A DNA stretch of 38,032 nucleotides, from NCBI GenBank assembly GCA_003003725.1, contig PVWI01000020.1, positions 1 to 38,032 on the forward strand, read 5' to 3'. The position numbers were made by a program, and so were the translations under genes. This DNA comes from a filamentous cyanobacterium Phorm 6. GTDB taxonomy: Bacteria; Cyanobacteriota; Cyanobacteriia; Cyanobacteriales; Microcoleaceae. Below the pieces are notes generated by a model. That model was not told where the DNA came from and did not search any database. It worked only from the letters and a program-made list of their open reading frames with translations. Positions 1 to 7,616 of the stretch are shown here, one piece after another. Numbering within the stretch: the stretch's first letter is position 1; every line of letters starts with the position of its first letter.

Positions 1-385
1 CCATAAGCCCCCCCTTACCAAGGGGGGGTTGGGGGGGTTCTACGCTGTTAAGGAGGGGTAAAGGCACATTCCAGCGCACGGAACGGGGCCACTTAGTTAC
101 GCCGTTGAGAGGGCCTGTTTCTAGGATTTTTTGACCTAAAAGCGCGTTTAAGACGGCTGATTTGCCGCGACTGACTAGGCCAAAGGTAGCAATCCGAATG
201 ACTTTGTTGTCAAGTTTTTCTGAGGTGTAACTTAAGATGTCTAACTGAGTTTGCAGCGCCGCTTCTAATTCTGTATTATTCGAGTTTTTTTTGCCTTGGC
301 GCAAGTGAGAATACCGCGCGAGGGCTTCGCGCAAACTGGCACGGGCTAGGGACAAGCGATTTTCTTGGATGGAATTGTCAGCCAT
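1..385 (-). CDS. GTPase, DUF697-associated type (N-terminal part, cut by window edge)
   Basis: The reading frame starts at an ATG at 385 and stays open to base 1, so about 128 N-terminal residues are visible. A Walker A/G1 motif reads GLVSRGKSAVLN at about residue 70, followed by a switch-like stretch with a Thr (NGVTKW). This fits the Era/dynamin-like cyanobacterial GTPases that carry a C-terminal DUF697 membrane domain, although that domain is outside the window. The gene follows another GTPase (start 2149, end 704) on the same strand, so tandem paralogues are likely. Residues about 112-128 (PPQPPLGKGGL) are encoded by a C/G-rich dispersed repeat that stays in frame, an unusual insertion close after the G2 region. 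GTPase call fairly sure; exact role unknown. Confidence 0.75.
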   Translation of the reverse strand, partial: MADNSIQENRLSLARASLREALARYSHLRQGKKNSNNTELEAALQTQLDILSYTSEKLDNKVIRIATFGLVSRGKSAVLNALLGQKILETGPLNGVTKWPRSVRWNVPLPLLNSVEPPQPPLGKGGLM

Positions 386-561
386 TGGCGATCGGCTTTT
401 TTAAGCAATGTAATTGAGCGTCGAACTATAACATTCTATTTCTTATTTTAATACAATTTTTGATAAAATTCTAGTTTTTTATTAGGGAGTTAGGTAGGGA
501 CTGCCCATTAGAGTCAGCTTAAGACAAAAACTTTTGATAAATCTCGTCTGTAGTCGAGGCC

Positions 562-645
562 AGATCCCCCTAAATCCCCCTTAAGAAGGGGGACTTTGAG
601 AATTCTCTTGTCCCCCCCTTTTTTAAGGGGGATTTAGGGGGATCT
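562..645. repeat. Long palindromic C/G-rich dispersed repeat
   Basis: Two perfect 23-bp inverted arms, 562-584 and 623-645, enclose a 38-nt centre that is itself nearly palindromic around GAGAATTCTC. The whole piece folds into one long hairpin with blocks of AATCCCCC and GGGGGATT. It lies in the 318-bp gap 386-703 between the two GTPase genes; no other gene is seen there. The same C/G-rich repeat style occurs inside coding sequence at 1-40 and 5545-5600. It could act as a transcript-stabilising or terminating hairpin between the two GTPase genes (inference). Confidence 0.8.
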
Positions 646-703
646 AGACCTAATCGTCAGACAAACCGGGTATGGTTTCTGTCCGCCCGTGCCTCAGTCC
701 TAT

Positions 704-2149
704 TTAATTGACTGCTGAATTAACTGCCTCGGATTGAGATATCTGAGGCGAGAGACGACTCGCCACTTGGTTGATGAAAGCTTGCAAGAAGGAAACTTGC
801 TGATTTTGCATAAATACTGCTTGCAAAGTTTTCGTCAGTTCCGTAAGATTGAAGATGCCTTTAGCATTTTCCAATTCTTGAGTTGAGAAATATTCAATCA
901 AACTCAGTCCGGCTATTCTGGTAAAATAGGCTGCACTAATTCCCTGCACCGCGCCTCCTGCTACATAGGTGACGGCATTGCTTTTCAGCAGTCCAGTAAT
1001 AGTTTGGGTAGACAGTTCTACTAATCCCAGCTTGAACATTTGGCTTGCTAAAGTTCCCGCTACTGTTTTAGCTTGGTCTAAGGAAAACTTTTGCTGGTAG
1101 ATAGCGCCGAGGTCGATGACAAGTTGGGTGCTGATGGCGGTTGTTGCTAGCAAGTCTAAGGCTGGAACTGGGTTAGCAAAGACGGCGGCGGCGGCGATGT
1201 ACTGATATTGTTCGATGATGGGAATCGATCGATCGCGCCTGACGACATTTAATAAGGTTTTCGCTTCTAATTTGACCGTTACAGCCGATCGCACTGCACT
1301 CGCCCAGACCAACTGTTGCCCTTCTTCTGTTAAAATTTGAGTCAATCTTGCTGTCAGTGGCTCAAGTTGAGAAACTTGATTTTCGATCCGTTCTGCAAAT
1401 GTGCCGTCCGCTTGGTGTTGGCGCACTTTAATCGAATTGGGGGAAGCGGCGATCGCAATTATATCTTCTGTCCCCAATATTCCCTGCATTTTCTGCTGCA
1501 AAGAGTTCAAAATTTGCGACTGCTGCGCGGGCAAATATTGGTCTTGTTTGTTCCAGATTAGCAGCACGCGCTGACCTGCGGACGCTAACTGAGATAATGT
1601 TTTAAATTCGGAATCGGTGATGTCGCCCGCTGTCACAAACAGCACTAAATCACCGCCGATTTTGACATCAGTATTTGTATTGGCAAACAGCGGTGATGTT
1701 TCTGGGAAACTCAGCTTTTGCGGGTGTTGGGATACCCAATTAGAATTTAAAACTTGAATTAAGGCAGTTTTGCCGACAGCTTTGCCGCCGGTTACGGTAA
1801 TCCGCAAGTCTTGTCTGTCTAATTCCGCTTTGAGCCGATCGAGCTTGGCGGTTAGATTAGCCGGATCTGCCGAATTTTGAGCTTCCAAGGAGAGCAAATT
1901 AATTCCGGCTTCCGCCTGCGCGATCGCTTTTTCGGCTGCTTCCCTGTTCGCCCTGGGTTGTAGGAGTGCAAGTTCGAGTTTGGGCGATCGTTGGTTCCAC
2001 CACCAATACCCGGCACCGACAGCAGCCAAGCCGATGAGTGCCGTTTCGCCCATTTCTGAACCTGAGTGCTGTAAAGTTTCCAACAGCCATAGCGCTGCTG
2101 AAAGTCCTATTCCGCCTATTAAAATCGGTCGCCGCAAGTTAAGTGTCAT
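704..2149 (-). CDS. GTPase with two N-terminal membrane segments and C-terminal DUF697 domain
   Basis: The start is placed at the ATG at 2149 (481 aa) because GGAAGG lies six bases upstream; an upstream in-frame start at 2275 has no such site. The N-terminus has two hydrophobic spans (about residues 8-25 and 36-50), then a long helical linker, then a G domain with Walker A GGKAVGKTA near residue 120 and an NKQD G4 motif near residue 200 (WNKQDQ). The C-terminal third (AAAAVFANPVPALDLLATTAISTQ...) is typical of DUF697, an alpha-helical region found with membrane-associated GTPases. Likely acts at a membrane, perhaps in membrane remodelling or protein assembly, but no substrate is known. It would be co-transcribed with the GTPase gene downstream (385-1). 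Confidence 0.8.
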   Translation of the reverse strand: MTLNLRRPILIGGIGLSAALWLLETLQHSGSEMGETALIGLAAVGAGYWWWNQRSPKLELALLQPRANREAAEKAIAQAEAGINLLSLEAQNSADPANLTAKLDRLKAELDRQDLRITVTGGKAVGKTALIQVLNSNWVSQHPQKLSFPETSPLFANTNTDVKIGGDLVLFVTAGDITDSEFKTLSQLASAGQRVLLIWNKQDQYLPAQQSQILNSLQQKMQGILGTEDIIAIAASPNSIKVRQHQADGTFAERIENQVSQLEPLTARLTQILTEEGQQLVWASAVRSAVTVKLEAKTLLNVVRRDRSIPIIEQYQYIAAAAVFANPVPALDLLATTAISTQLVIDLGAIYQQKFSLDQAKTVAGTLASQMFKLGLVELSTQTITGLLKSNAVTYVAGGAVQGISAAYFTRIAGLSLIEYFSTQELENAKGIFNLTELTKTLQAVFMQNQQVSFLQAFINQVASRLSPQISQSEAVNSAVN

Positions 2150-2463
2150 TTTTTCCTTCCTGTGGGTATTGTCGCCAAGCTTAACCTTTGCGGGCTTGAC
2201 CTTGTTCCCTATATTCCATCGTACCTCTGTGGCATCCAAATTGGCAGGTGGGCAATCCGACTTTTGCCGATTCACGCTCGGGATAGCTTCGCTTCACGGG
2301 ATTTGCGGCTTGTTGTACGATCGACTTTTTGCACTTCTACAAACGGGGATGAAGGACTAAAGTCCTCACTACAAACGGGGAGTTTTTTACATGATTTTGT
2401 AAATATAAGAATTAATTTTCCTCTATGTTGGTAATGCTTGAAACTGTTATCTATAGATTGATT
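2150..2463. other. Intergenic region with small dispersed repeats
   Basis: No gene seen. It holds one copy of the small repeat containing GGGATAGCTTCGCTTCACGG (about 2279-2303; the same word appears reversed at 23745-23780 and 25696-25725). A second repeat, with AAGGACTAAAGTCCTCACTA at 2352-2371, is flanked by two copies of CTACAAACGGGGA. The latter matches the palindromic repeat near 33310-33475. The promoter of the GTPase gene (start 2149) must lie here or just inside, but no clear -35/-10 pair stands out. Confidence 0.6.
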
Positions 2464-2706
2464 TCACTTCGGATTGAGGCGTTTAGAAATTTGGTTAGTT
2501 ATGCCGCTGACAATTGCGCCTCCCATCAGAATGCCGAGGGCGGGATTAAATACGGGCTGCCACAGACTGTACCATAAATCAAAACCGAGATTCACTCCGG
2601 TCGATCGACCCACTACGGCGATCGCAAACCACCCAAAGCTGGCAAAGACGAAAAATACATCAGCTACTAGAATGAAATTGAGCAAATTGAGAAATTTATC
2701 TTTCAT
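2464..2706 (-). CDS. Small membrane protein, 80 aa, function unknown
   Basis: An 80-aa protein with two hydrophobic stretches: residues about 8-32 (LNFILVADVFFVFASFGWFA and following) and about 52-68 (FNPALGILMGGAIVSGI), ending in a basic tail (QISKRLNPK). This predicts two membrane spans. A short mixed loop with Trp residues lies between them. The family is not recognised; it looks like a conserved cyanobacterial small membrane protein. It stands alone on its strand between the GTPase gene and a repeat-rich gap. Coding status is supported by a well-formed membrane topology rather than by a known domain. Confidence 0.65.
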   Translation of the reverse strand: MKDKFLNLLNFILVADVFFVFASFGWFAIAVVGRSTGVNLGFDLWYSLWQPVFNPALGILMGGAIVSGITNQISKRLNPK

Positions 2707-2763
2707 GGTTGAGCGTTCCTTTTGAGTGCATATCTGTCAAGTTTTGGCAAGCGGTTGTTTATT

Positions 2764-2801
2764 CAGTTGACAGTTGACAGTTGACAGTTGACAGTTGACA
2801 G
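2764..2801. repeat. Heptanucleotide tandem repeat (CAGTTGA)n
   Basis: Five tandem CAGTTGA units followed by CAG. This is the short tandemly repeated repetitive (STRR) type known from filamentous cyanobacteria. Related arrays are at 6131-6158 (TTGACGG), 26157-26186 (reverse complement) and 32147-32180. The gap 2707-3025 also carries a repeat with GCCTGAGCGAAGCCGAGGGG at 2805-2824. No other gene is seen in it. Confidence 0.85.
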
Positions 2802-3025
2802 CTTGGCCTGAGCGAAGCCGAGGGGAGCCGATCGTTAGGTTGACAGCACTTGACAAAAGAAGTCCGAGGATTGGAGTAATGAATAGTCTGATTATAATTT
2901 CTCCCTGCAAGGGTTCCGGCTTTAAACCAATTCTTGTTGGTAGTGGGGCGGATTGATAGCTGCAACAGGCGATCGAATCAAGATAAAATATCATTCAATT
3001 GTTGTCGCACACTTCTGGTCAAAAT

Positions 3026-3532
3026 ATGGTTCGCTATACACTTCCTCAAAGCCCCGAAATTATTTTAACTGTCAAAGGGAAAGATTCAGCGAAAGCCCGC
3101 GAAGAAGCGATGGATAAGCTGATGCTGCTGATGGATGAAGGCAAGCTGCCCACGGAACTCGTAGAAGGATTCGGGCCCAAGCAGTTTGTAGAAGTTAGGG
3201 ATATCGAAGATGCTGCGTCTGACGGTGAGGACGCGATTACTGAAGCTGTGCAGATTTTGAGCAATTTGGCAAGTCTCAAATTGAAAGTGATGGAATCCCG
3301 CGAAGAAGCACTCAAAATCCGGGCGGCGATCGACATTTTGTTTACAGATGAGGCTGTGACTGCCGAGGAAATTTCCAGTCTCAAAGACGGTTTCAAGGTT
3401 CTCAAAAACTTCGCTCAAGCTAATGTCCGCTATCGAGATGCTAGGGGCAAAGCCGAGGTGGCGCGGGCAATTCTCGATGAAGCTTTGCAATCTGTCGAAC
3501 CCGAAAACAAATCGCAGAAGTCAGCGAAATAG
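3026..3532 (+). CDS. Conserved hypothetical cyanobacterial protein, 168 aa
   Basis: The start is put at the ATG at 3026 (168 aa). A TTG at 2999 in frame would add nine residues, but no ribosome site favours it. The N-terminus reads MVRYTLPQSPEIILTVKGKDS, then an acidic, largely helical protein follows with heptad-like runs (about residues 75-115, LSNLASLKLKVMESREEALKIRAAIDIL). There are no membrane spans and no cysteines. The charge pattern and helical content suggest a soluble coiled-coil or regulatory protein. Not recognised as a named family. An AT-rich TAAAAT sequence at about 2981-2986 could be its -10 box (weak). Confidence 0.75.
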   Translation: MVRYTLPQSPEIILTVKGKDSAKAREEAMDKLMLLMDEGKLPTELVEGFGPKQFVEVRDIEDAASDGEDAITEAVQILSNLASLKLKVMESREEALKIRAAIDILFTDEAVTAEEISSLKDGFKVLKNFAQANVRYRDARGKAEVARAILDEALQSVEPENKSQKSAK

Positions 3533-3644
3533 AGACAATCTTGGACGCACAAACTCTATCTGTAGGGTGCTTATGGCCAGCCCTGTCTGGCGTGTGTACC
3601 CAGCTTGCTTTTTAATGCCGAAAATGCTTGAAATTTGGTAATTT

Positions 3645-3769
3645 GTAGGGTGGGCCGTAAGCACCAGTTGACTTTGATACCCACCGAAATGCGTACTGGT
3701 TGACTTTTTCAATTCTTTTTGACGCACCCTACAAGATGAGCCGGTGCGCATTGCGCACCCTACAAACTA
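3645..3769. repeat. Dispersed repeat, copy 1 (GTAGGGTGGGCCGTAAGCACC ... GGTGCGCATTGCGCACC)
   Basis: This stretch begins GTAGGGTGGGCCGTAAGCAC and ends in a GGTGCGCA/TGCGCACC palindrome followed by CTACAAACTA. The same two ends occur at 4844-5030 around a different centre. A further related fragment, with the words CAGCCCTGTCTGGCGTGTG (3578-3596) and its near reverse complement (3812-3830), lies on each side. The gap 3533-3984 holds these repeats and, at 3840-3975, a protein-like stretch not accepted as a gene. Confidence 0.7.
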
Positions 3770-3984
3770 CGATATTTTAGGTGTTTGAGAAACTTTTATC
3801 CAGACTCAGCACACACGCCAGACAGGGCTGGGTGCTTAGGTTGCACCTTACGGGCACAGGTATCTCAGATCGCATCCGGTAGCATCGGTATTATTAATGC
3901 TACCGAAATCAGGACACTCGCTGATCATTCCGATGCAACCGGAAACGATATCAAGCACGAGCACTCAAAATCAGGATAAATATT

Positions 3985-4800
3985 ATGAACCAACAAACAG
4001 GAACTCCCAGAAACACGATGTCAGGCAGCCTTCTGATGGCAAAAAATTTAGGTTATGAACCGAAAACTGTGATTGATGTCGGTGCGGCATTGGGGACTTT
4101 CAACCTTTATGAAACTTTTCCCGATGCGCGACATTTGTTGATTGAGCCGATCGCCGAAAATGAACCTTATCTCGCCAAAATTTGCCGCCACCTCAAAAGT
4201 GCAGAATATATCATTGCCGCTGCTACCAAACAATCAGGAGTTTTCACCCTTAACATCAGTCCCGATATGGTGCACTCTTCGATTTCCGAAGGTGTCAATG
4301 CTGACAACCGCAATCCTTATTTGAGGAACATACCAGCAATTACGCTTGATGAAATATGCAGGAAAAAAAAATTACCAGGCCCGTATTTAATTAAAGTTGA
4401 TGTAGACGGACTAGAATTAGATGTTTTAATGGGAGCAACTCAGATATTGCAGCAGACAGAATATGTCATTGTCGAAGTTTGTTTGTTCGCTCAAATGTAT
4501 GATATAGTTCATTTTATGAAATCCCAAGGATTTGTAGCCTACGATATTGTAGACTTAGGATATCGCCAGAGTGATGCAGCTTTGTGGCAAGTTGACATGG
4601 TTTTTGTTAAGGAATCGGGTCAATTTAGAAAAGATACCCATTACGCGACAGGACAGCAGGATATTCCAGTGCTTGACTCGTATCTCAAAGCGTATCGAGA
4701 AAATTTAATCGCACACATTGACACTCATTACAGCGACCCCGTAGAGCCCAAAGCGCAGGTTATTCAAGCTGTTTTGGGCGAAGATTATGTGATCATTTAA
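3985..4800 (+). CDS. FkbM-family SAM-dependent methyltransferase
   Basis: A 271-aa protein whose fold matches the FkbM methyltransferases. The SAM-binding motif I is VIDVGAALGTF at residues about 29-39, an acidic strand end follows (LLIEPIAENEP), and the family's hallmark IKVDVDGLELDVLMGA occurs at about residues 133-148. The length is typical. FkbM proteins methylate hydroxyl groups on polyketides, sugars or lipids; the substrate here cannot be read from sequence. It stands alone, flanked on both sides by copies of the same dispersed repeat (3645-3769 and 4844-5030), so it may have moved as a unit (inference). The ATG follows AGGATAAATATT, a weak ribosome site. Confidence 0.88.
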   Translation: MNQQTGTPRNTMSGSLLMAKNLGYEPKTVIDVGAALGTFNLYETFPDARHLLIEPIAENEPYLAKICRHLKSAEYIIAAATKQSGVFTLNISPDMVHSSISEGVNADNRNPYLRNIPAITLDEICRKKKLPGPYLIKVDVDGLELDVLMGATQILQQTEYVIVEVCLFAQMYDIVHFMKSQGFVAYDIVDLGYRQSDAALWQVDMVFVKESGQFRKDTHYATGQQDIPVLDSYLKAYRENLIAHIDTHYSDPVEPKAQVIQAVLGEDYVII

Positions 4801-4843
4801 TAAACTGTACTGCATTTAAACTGCATATTTTACTTTGTACTTT

Positions 4844-5030
4844 GTAGGGTGGGCCGTAAGCACCGATTGACTTAGGAATGAGAATTAAATAACTTCCACA
4901 AGTTTGTGAGATGGGCGTCCCGCCCGTCTTGAACAGGCTTTCCTGCCTGTTCGACAATAATAATTAAAATTGTAAGTTATTTAATTTGCGATCCTTAGAT
5001 GCCGGTGCGCATTGCGCACCCTACCAACTA
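4844..5030. repeat. Dispersed repeat, copy 2, flanking the FkbM gene
   Basis: It shares the start GTAGGGTGGGCCGTAAGCAC and the end GCCGGTGCGCATTGCGCACC with the copy at 3645-3769. The centre differs and contains a GGGCGTCCCGCCCG / GGCTTTCCTGCC palindromic segment at about 4912-4950. It occupies nearly all of the gap 4801-5041. No gene is seen. Confidence 0.7.
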
Positions 5031-5041
5031 CAAACCAAAGC

Positions 5042-6121
5042 TTATAAACTTAAAAAAGGCAGGTTTACTACTTCTCCTGACACTTCTCCTAGCTGCACTT
5101 TCAGCCCTTCGCCGCCTGCTTTGGTGCGGATGTAAGCAAGACCAAAAAAGCCGGATTCGGTTTCTGTAAAACTGGTTAGTTTGCCGACTTTTTCTTCTCC
5201 TATTGTGACTGCTGTTCCGGGTTCAACTGCACCGCTCAACTGCACGCCCCAAAGTTGCTGTTTGACTCCTTTATAGGTGTTCAATCTGGCAATTGTTTCT
5301 TGGCCAATGTAGCAGCCTTTTTCATAGGTAATTGTGTGTAAAAGGCGGGCTTCTAGGGGGTTGTAATCGTCTGTGAGTTCAAAATCTGTTGCGGGGCGGC
5401 CTTGTTGGATTCGCAGTTGTTCCCAAACTCGATCGCCCATTGGTACAGCCCCAGCTTTGACTAACTCAGTCCACAAGCGGGCTGCATCGCTAGCTGCTGC
5501 AATTAAGGTGTATCCGGGTGTTGCTAAACCGCTACCAACAGCAACTCGAACCCCCCCTTCATCCCCCCTTTGGCAAGGGGGGGAAAGAGGGGGGGTTTTT
5601 ATTAATTTGTGAGCAGCGTAAGGTTGATTTTGTAGTTCGGTAACTCCGATTTTTGCTAATAGTTGAGTGCTTTCCGGGCCGAAAAGACTAAAAGCAACAG
5701 TTGTATCGGTTAAATCTGTTAATCCTACGCGATCCATTGGGAAAATATAGCGATCGAGCAATTCCAGCAGTTGGCGGCGACGGTTGGCTGAAACTAGCAA
5801 TATTACAGCATCTTCTGTAGCATAGGCGGTGGCAAGGTCGATCGTCCGAGCGGTGGATGTGACGAAAACGGTGTCGCAGCCCTGTCCGGGTTTGAGTATA
5901 TTAAAGTTATTGGTGCTTTGATTGTGCAAAAAGCGGAGTCGATCGCTGTCTGAGATTTGAATGCGTCCCCAGTGAGTGCGATCGTACAAAGCTACACCCT
6001 GTTTGGTTGCAGCAATGGCGGCTGCATCATTACCAAAACTAACTATGACTGTTTCTGTGGTTGTTAACTCGGTAAAAGTAGCGCCGGCGGCGGCTTGAAT
6101 ATCGTGCAATTCTTGAATCAT
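5042..6121 (-). CDS. ygfZ: YgfZ/CAF17-type folate-binding protein (GcvT-like)
   Basis: A 359-aa protein when started at the ATG at 6121; a frame start at 6184 would read through a tandem repeat and is unlikely. It belongs to the GcvT-like tetrahydrofolate-binding family that helps assemble or repair some iron-sulfur enzymes. The diagnostic KGCYIGQE motif (with the essential Cys) is at about residues 270-277, preceded by the typical LLHTITYEKG. Residues about 175-188 (KTPPLSPPCQRGDEGG) have no place in the family and are encoded by a C/G-rich dispersed repeat at about 5545-5600 that kept the frame open; the insertion lies before the last third of the protein and is probably a surface loop. Confidence 0.88.
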   Translation of the reverse strand: MIQELHDIQAAAGATFTELTTTETVIVSFGNDAAAIAATKQGVALYDRTHWGRIQISDSDRLRFLHNQSTNNFNILKPGQGCDTVFVTSTARTIDLATAYATEDAVILLVSANRRRQLLELLDRYIFPMDRVGLTDLTDTTVAFSLFGPESTQLLAKIGVTELQNQPYAAHKLIKTPPLSPPCQRGDEGGVRVAVGSGLATPGYTLIAAASDAARLWTELVKAGAVPMGDRVWEQLRIQQGRPATDFELTDDYNPLEARLLHTITYEKGCYIGQETIARLNTYKGVKQQLWGVQLSGAVEPGTAVTIGEEKVGKLTSFTETESGFFGLAYIRTKAGGEGLKVQLGEVSGEVVNLPFLSL

Positions 6122-6130
6122 AATATTTTG

Positions 6131-6300
6131 TTGACGGTTGACGGTTGACGGTTGACGGTTGTTACCAATTAGTAAGGTGCGCACTGCGCACCCTACGAAT
6201 AACTACGAATAACAAGTTACCAATTAGTAAGGTGCGCAGTGCCAGCCCTGTCAATTAGTAAGGTGCGCAGTGCGCACCCTACGAATAACCAATAACCAAT
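6131..6300. repeat. STRR heptamers plus three GGTGCGCA/TGCGCACC palindrome units
   Basis: Four TTGACGG units (6131-6158) are followed by three units beginning CAATTAGTAAGGTGCGCA. Units 1 and 3 complete the palindrome GGTGCGCAcTGCGCACC and are followed by CTACGAATAAC. Unit 2 is cut short by CCAGCCCTGTC. The region lies upstream of ygfZ and downstream of the 127-aa gene that ends at 6303. No gene is seen. Confidence 0.8.
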
Positions 6301-6302
6301 AA

Positions 6303-6686
6303 CTAATTACTCAAATTAGCGAATACTTCCTGGATTAATTGACTGGCTTTGGCATCAAGACGATTCCAATCTATATCGCCAGTATCATCTTCTATCAAAT
6401 GAGTGTCAATTAAAACTTCCTGGCTTTGCATTTGAGTGTGGGCGGGATGGTAGTTGACAAAGCAGACTTGGTAGCAAAGTTCCCAAATATCGACGGATCT
6501 TTGCTCGCCTTGATGCTTTAAAATTAGTTGATAACCGGGAATGGGAACCTGTACTTCTTGATAAGTCCCCGTCCAAACTGACTCCTCTAATTGTTTGCGG
6601 ATATTGTCAATAACTCGGATCATGGCGGGCTGCATGAGAAGTTCAGCTTGCTTCCAGGCGATCGGGCTGGTTATTTTAGGCTTCAT
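6303..6686 (-). CDS. Conserved hypothetical protein, 127 aa
   Basis: A soluble 127-aa protein with no membrane span. The N-terminal part (ITSPIAWKQAELLMQPAMIRVIDNIRKQLE) is helical. The middle, with PIPGYQLILKHQGEQRSVDIWELCYQVCF, is beta-like, and the C-terminus carries an acidic DDTGDIDWNRLDAKASQLI stretch. It resembles a family common in cyanobacteria without an assigned role; I do not recognise a catalytic motif. The start ATG at 6686 is the only candidate near the open-frame beginning. It lies upstream of ygfZ on the same strand, but the repeat block between them makes an operon doubtful. Confidence 0.75.
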   Translation of the reverse strand: MKPKITSPIAWKQAELLMQPAMIRVIDNIRKQLEESVWTGTYQEVQVPIPGYQLILKHQGEQRSVDIWELCYQVCFVNYHPAHTQMQSQEVLIDTHLIEDDTGDIDWNRLDAKASQLIQEVFANLSN

Positions 6687-6812
6687 ATATCAGGATTGTC
6701 AAAAGGAAAATCAATTAATCAATTAATTTTCCAATATAGAGTGCCAATTTTGCTGACATTTGTCCCAGAATGTTTAATTGACAGTCAGTCAACAGTTAAC
6801 CACAAAAGTTTG

Positions 6813-6844
6813 AGCCGTTCTCAGCTCGAAGGCTGAAAACGGCT
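6813..6844 (-). terminator. Hairpin downstream of tRNA-Val, probable terminator
   Basis: AGCCGTTCTCAGC (6813-6825) pairs with GCTGAAAACGGCT (6832-6844) with one mismatch and a six-base loop. It is 40 bases past the 3' end of the tRNA on its strand. The tail after the hairpin is only moderately T-rich (AAACTTTTG), so the terminator call is tentative. Confidence 0.55.
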
Positions 6845-6883
6845 GAATCTGTGGGAAATTGACGGGAAATTGACTTTTACTAT

Positions 6884-6954
6884 GGGCGATATAGGACTTG
6901 AACCTATGGCATCCTGCGTGTAAAGCAGGCGCTCTACCACTGAGCTAATCGCCC
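6884..6954 (-). tRNA. tRNA-Val (anticodon UAC)
   Basis: Read on the minus strand, the 71-nt sequence gives a perfect 7-bp acceptor stem (GGGCGAT/ATCGCCC), D-arm GCTC-AGTGGTA-GAGC, anticodon stem CCTGC/GCAGG with loop TTTACAC (anticodon TAC, valine GUA codons) and T-arm ATAGG-TTCAAGT-CCTAT. CCA is not encoded, as is usual in cyanobacteria. It is transcribed divergently from the DUF2227 gene at 7026. Confidence 0.95.
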
Positions 6955-7025
6955 AATTGCGCTTACAGGGATTTATCATATCACAGTAGCCGAAAAAAAT
7001 CAAGTAAAAAAATCATAAAGTTTCA

Positions 7026-7616
7026 ATGCCCTCTGGCCGCACGCACGATCGTATAACCTTGTGGAGTTTGCCCGCTGTGGCAGCTTTGACGTTTAGCCTG
7101 ACTCGGAGCAGCAACCTGACTTTGCTCGTTTCTGGCAGCTTCTTATTCGGCGGGCTGATGTTCGGGCCTGACTTGGATATCTACTCCTGCCAGTATCAGC
7201 GCTGGGGATGGTTCAAACCGATTTGGCTCCCATACCAAAAAAACCTGCGCCACCGCTCTTTGTGGTCCCACGGCCCTTTGATCGGCACTGCTTTGCGAAT
7301 CTTGTACCTGACTACCTGGATCGCGGTTTTCGGGACGTTGGGATTGGCGATTGCTGAAAAATTTGGCCCTCCTGGGTGGACTTGGGAGGATGTGGTTGTA
7401 GGTTGTTGGCGATCGATCTCGGAACACCCGATCGAATTCTCTTCTGTTTACATCGGCTTAGAATTAGGCGCGATGAGCCACTATCTCAGCGATTGGGGCG
7501 GCTCTGCTTACAAAAGATTCAAAAAGCAAGAATTGAAGGAATTACGATCGCCAAGGTCAATTAATCCGCGCCAACGCAAACCACGCATTCGCACATCTAG
7601 GAAATCTAAAAGGTAA
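7026..7616 (+). CDS. DUF2227-family putative metal-binding membrane protein
   Basis: A 196-aa protein matching the DUF2227 family. The N-terminus MPSGRTHDRITLWSLP carries the conserved His-Asp pair, the motif MFGPDLDIYS is at about residues 46-55, and RHRSLWSHGPLIG follows at about 77-89. These His/Asp clusters are thought to bind a metal. At least three hydrophobic segments (residues about 15-30, 35-50 and 90-110) predict an integral membrane protein, and the C-terminus is strongly basic (PRQRKPRIRTSRKSKR). Its TAA stop is immediately followed by the mazG ATG, so the two are probably co-transcribed. The biological function is unknown. Confidence 0.85.
   Translation: MPSGRTHDRITLWSLPAVAALTFSLTRSSNLTLLVSGSFLFGGLMFGPDLDIYSCQYQRWGWFKPIWLPYQKNLRHRSLWSHGPLIGTALRILYLTTWIAVFGTLGLAIAEKFGPPGWTWEDVVVGCWRSISEHPIEFSSVYIGLELGAMSHYLSDWGGSAYKRFKKQELKELRSPRSINPRQRKPRIRTSRKSKR

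Noticed and set aside
2737-2994. Minus-strand frames of 68-85 aa across the CAGTTGA array
   Set aside because: They are largely translations of the tandem repeat and of a dispersed repeat, with no ribosome site.
3785-3979. A 64-aa plus-strand frame ending EIRTLADHSDATGNDIKHEH just before the FkbM gene
   Set aside because: Its first half is dispersed repeat and it has no ribosome site. The last 35 residues recall the tip of a chemoreceptor signalling domain, but the match is too short and weak to annotate.
6884-6954. tRNA-Val as the attachment site of an integrated island
   Set aside because: No integrase and no direct repeat of the tRNA end were found; the accessory region begins 6.5 kb away.
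6821-7003. An open frame on the minus strand with the peptide SSVVERLLYTQDAIGSSPIS
   Set aside because: It is the translation of the tRNA-Val gene at 6884-6954; this peptide type is a well-known false protein from tRNA genes.
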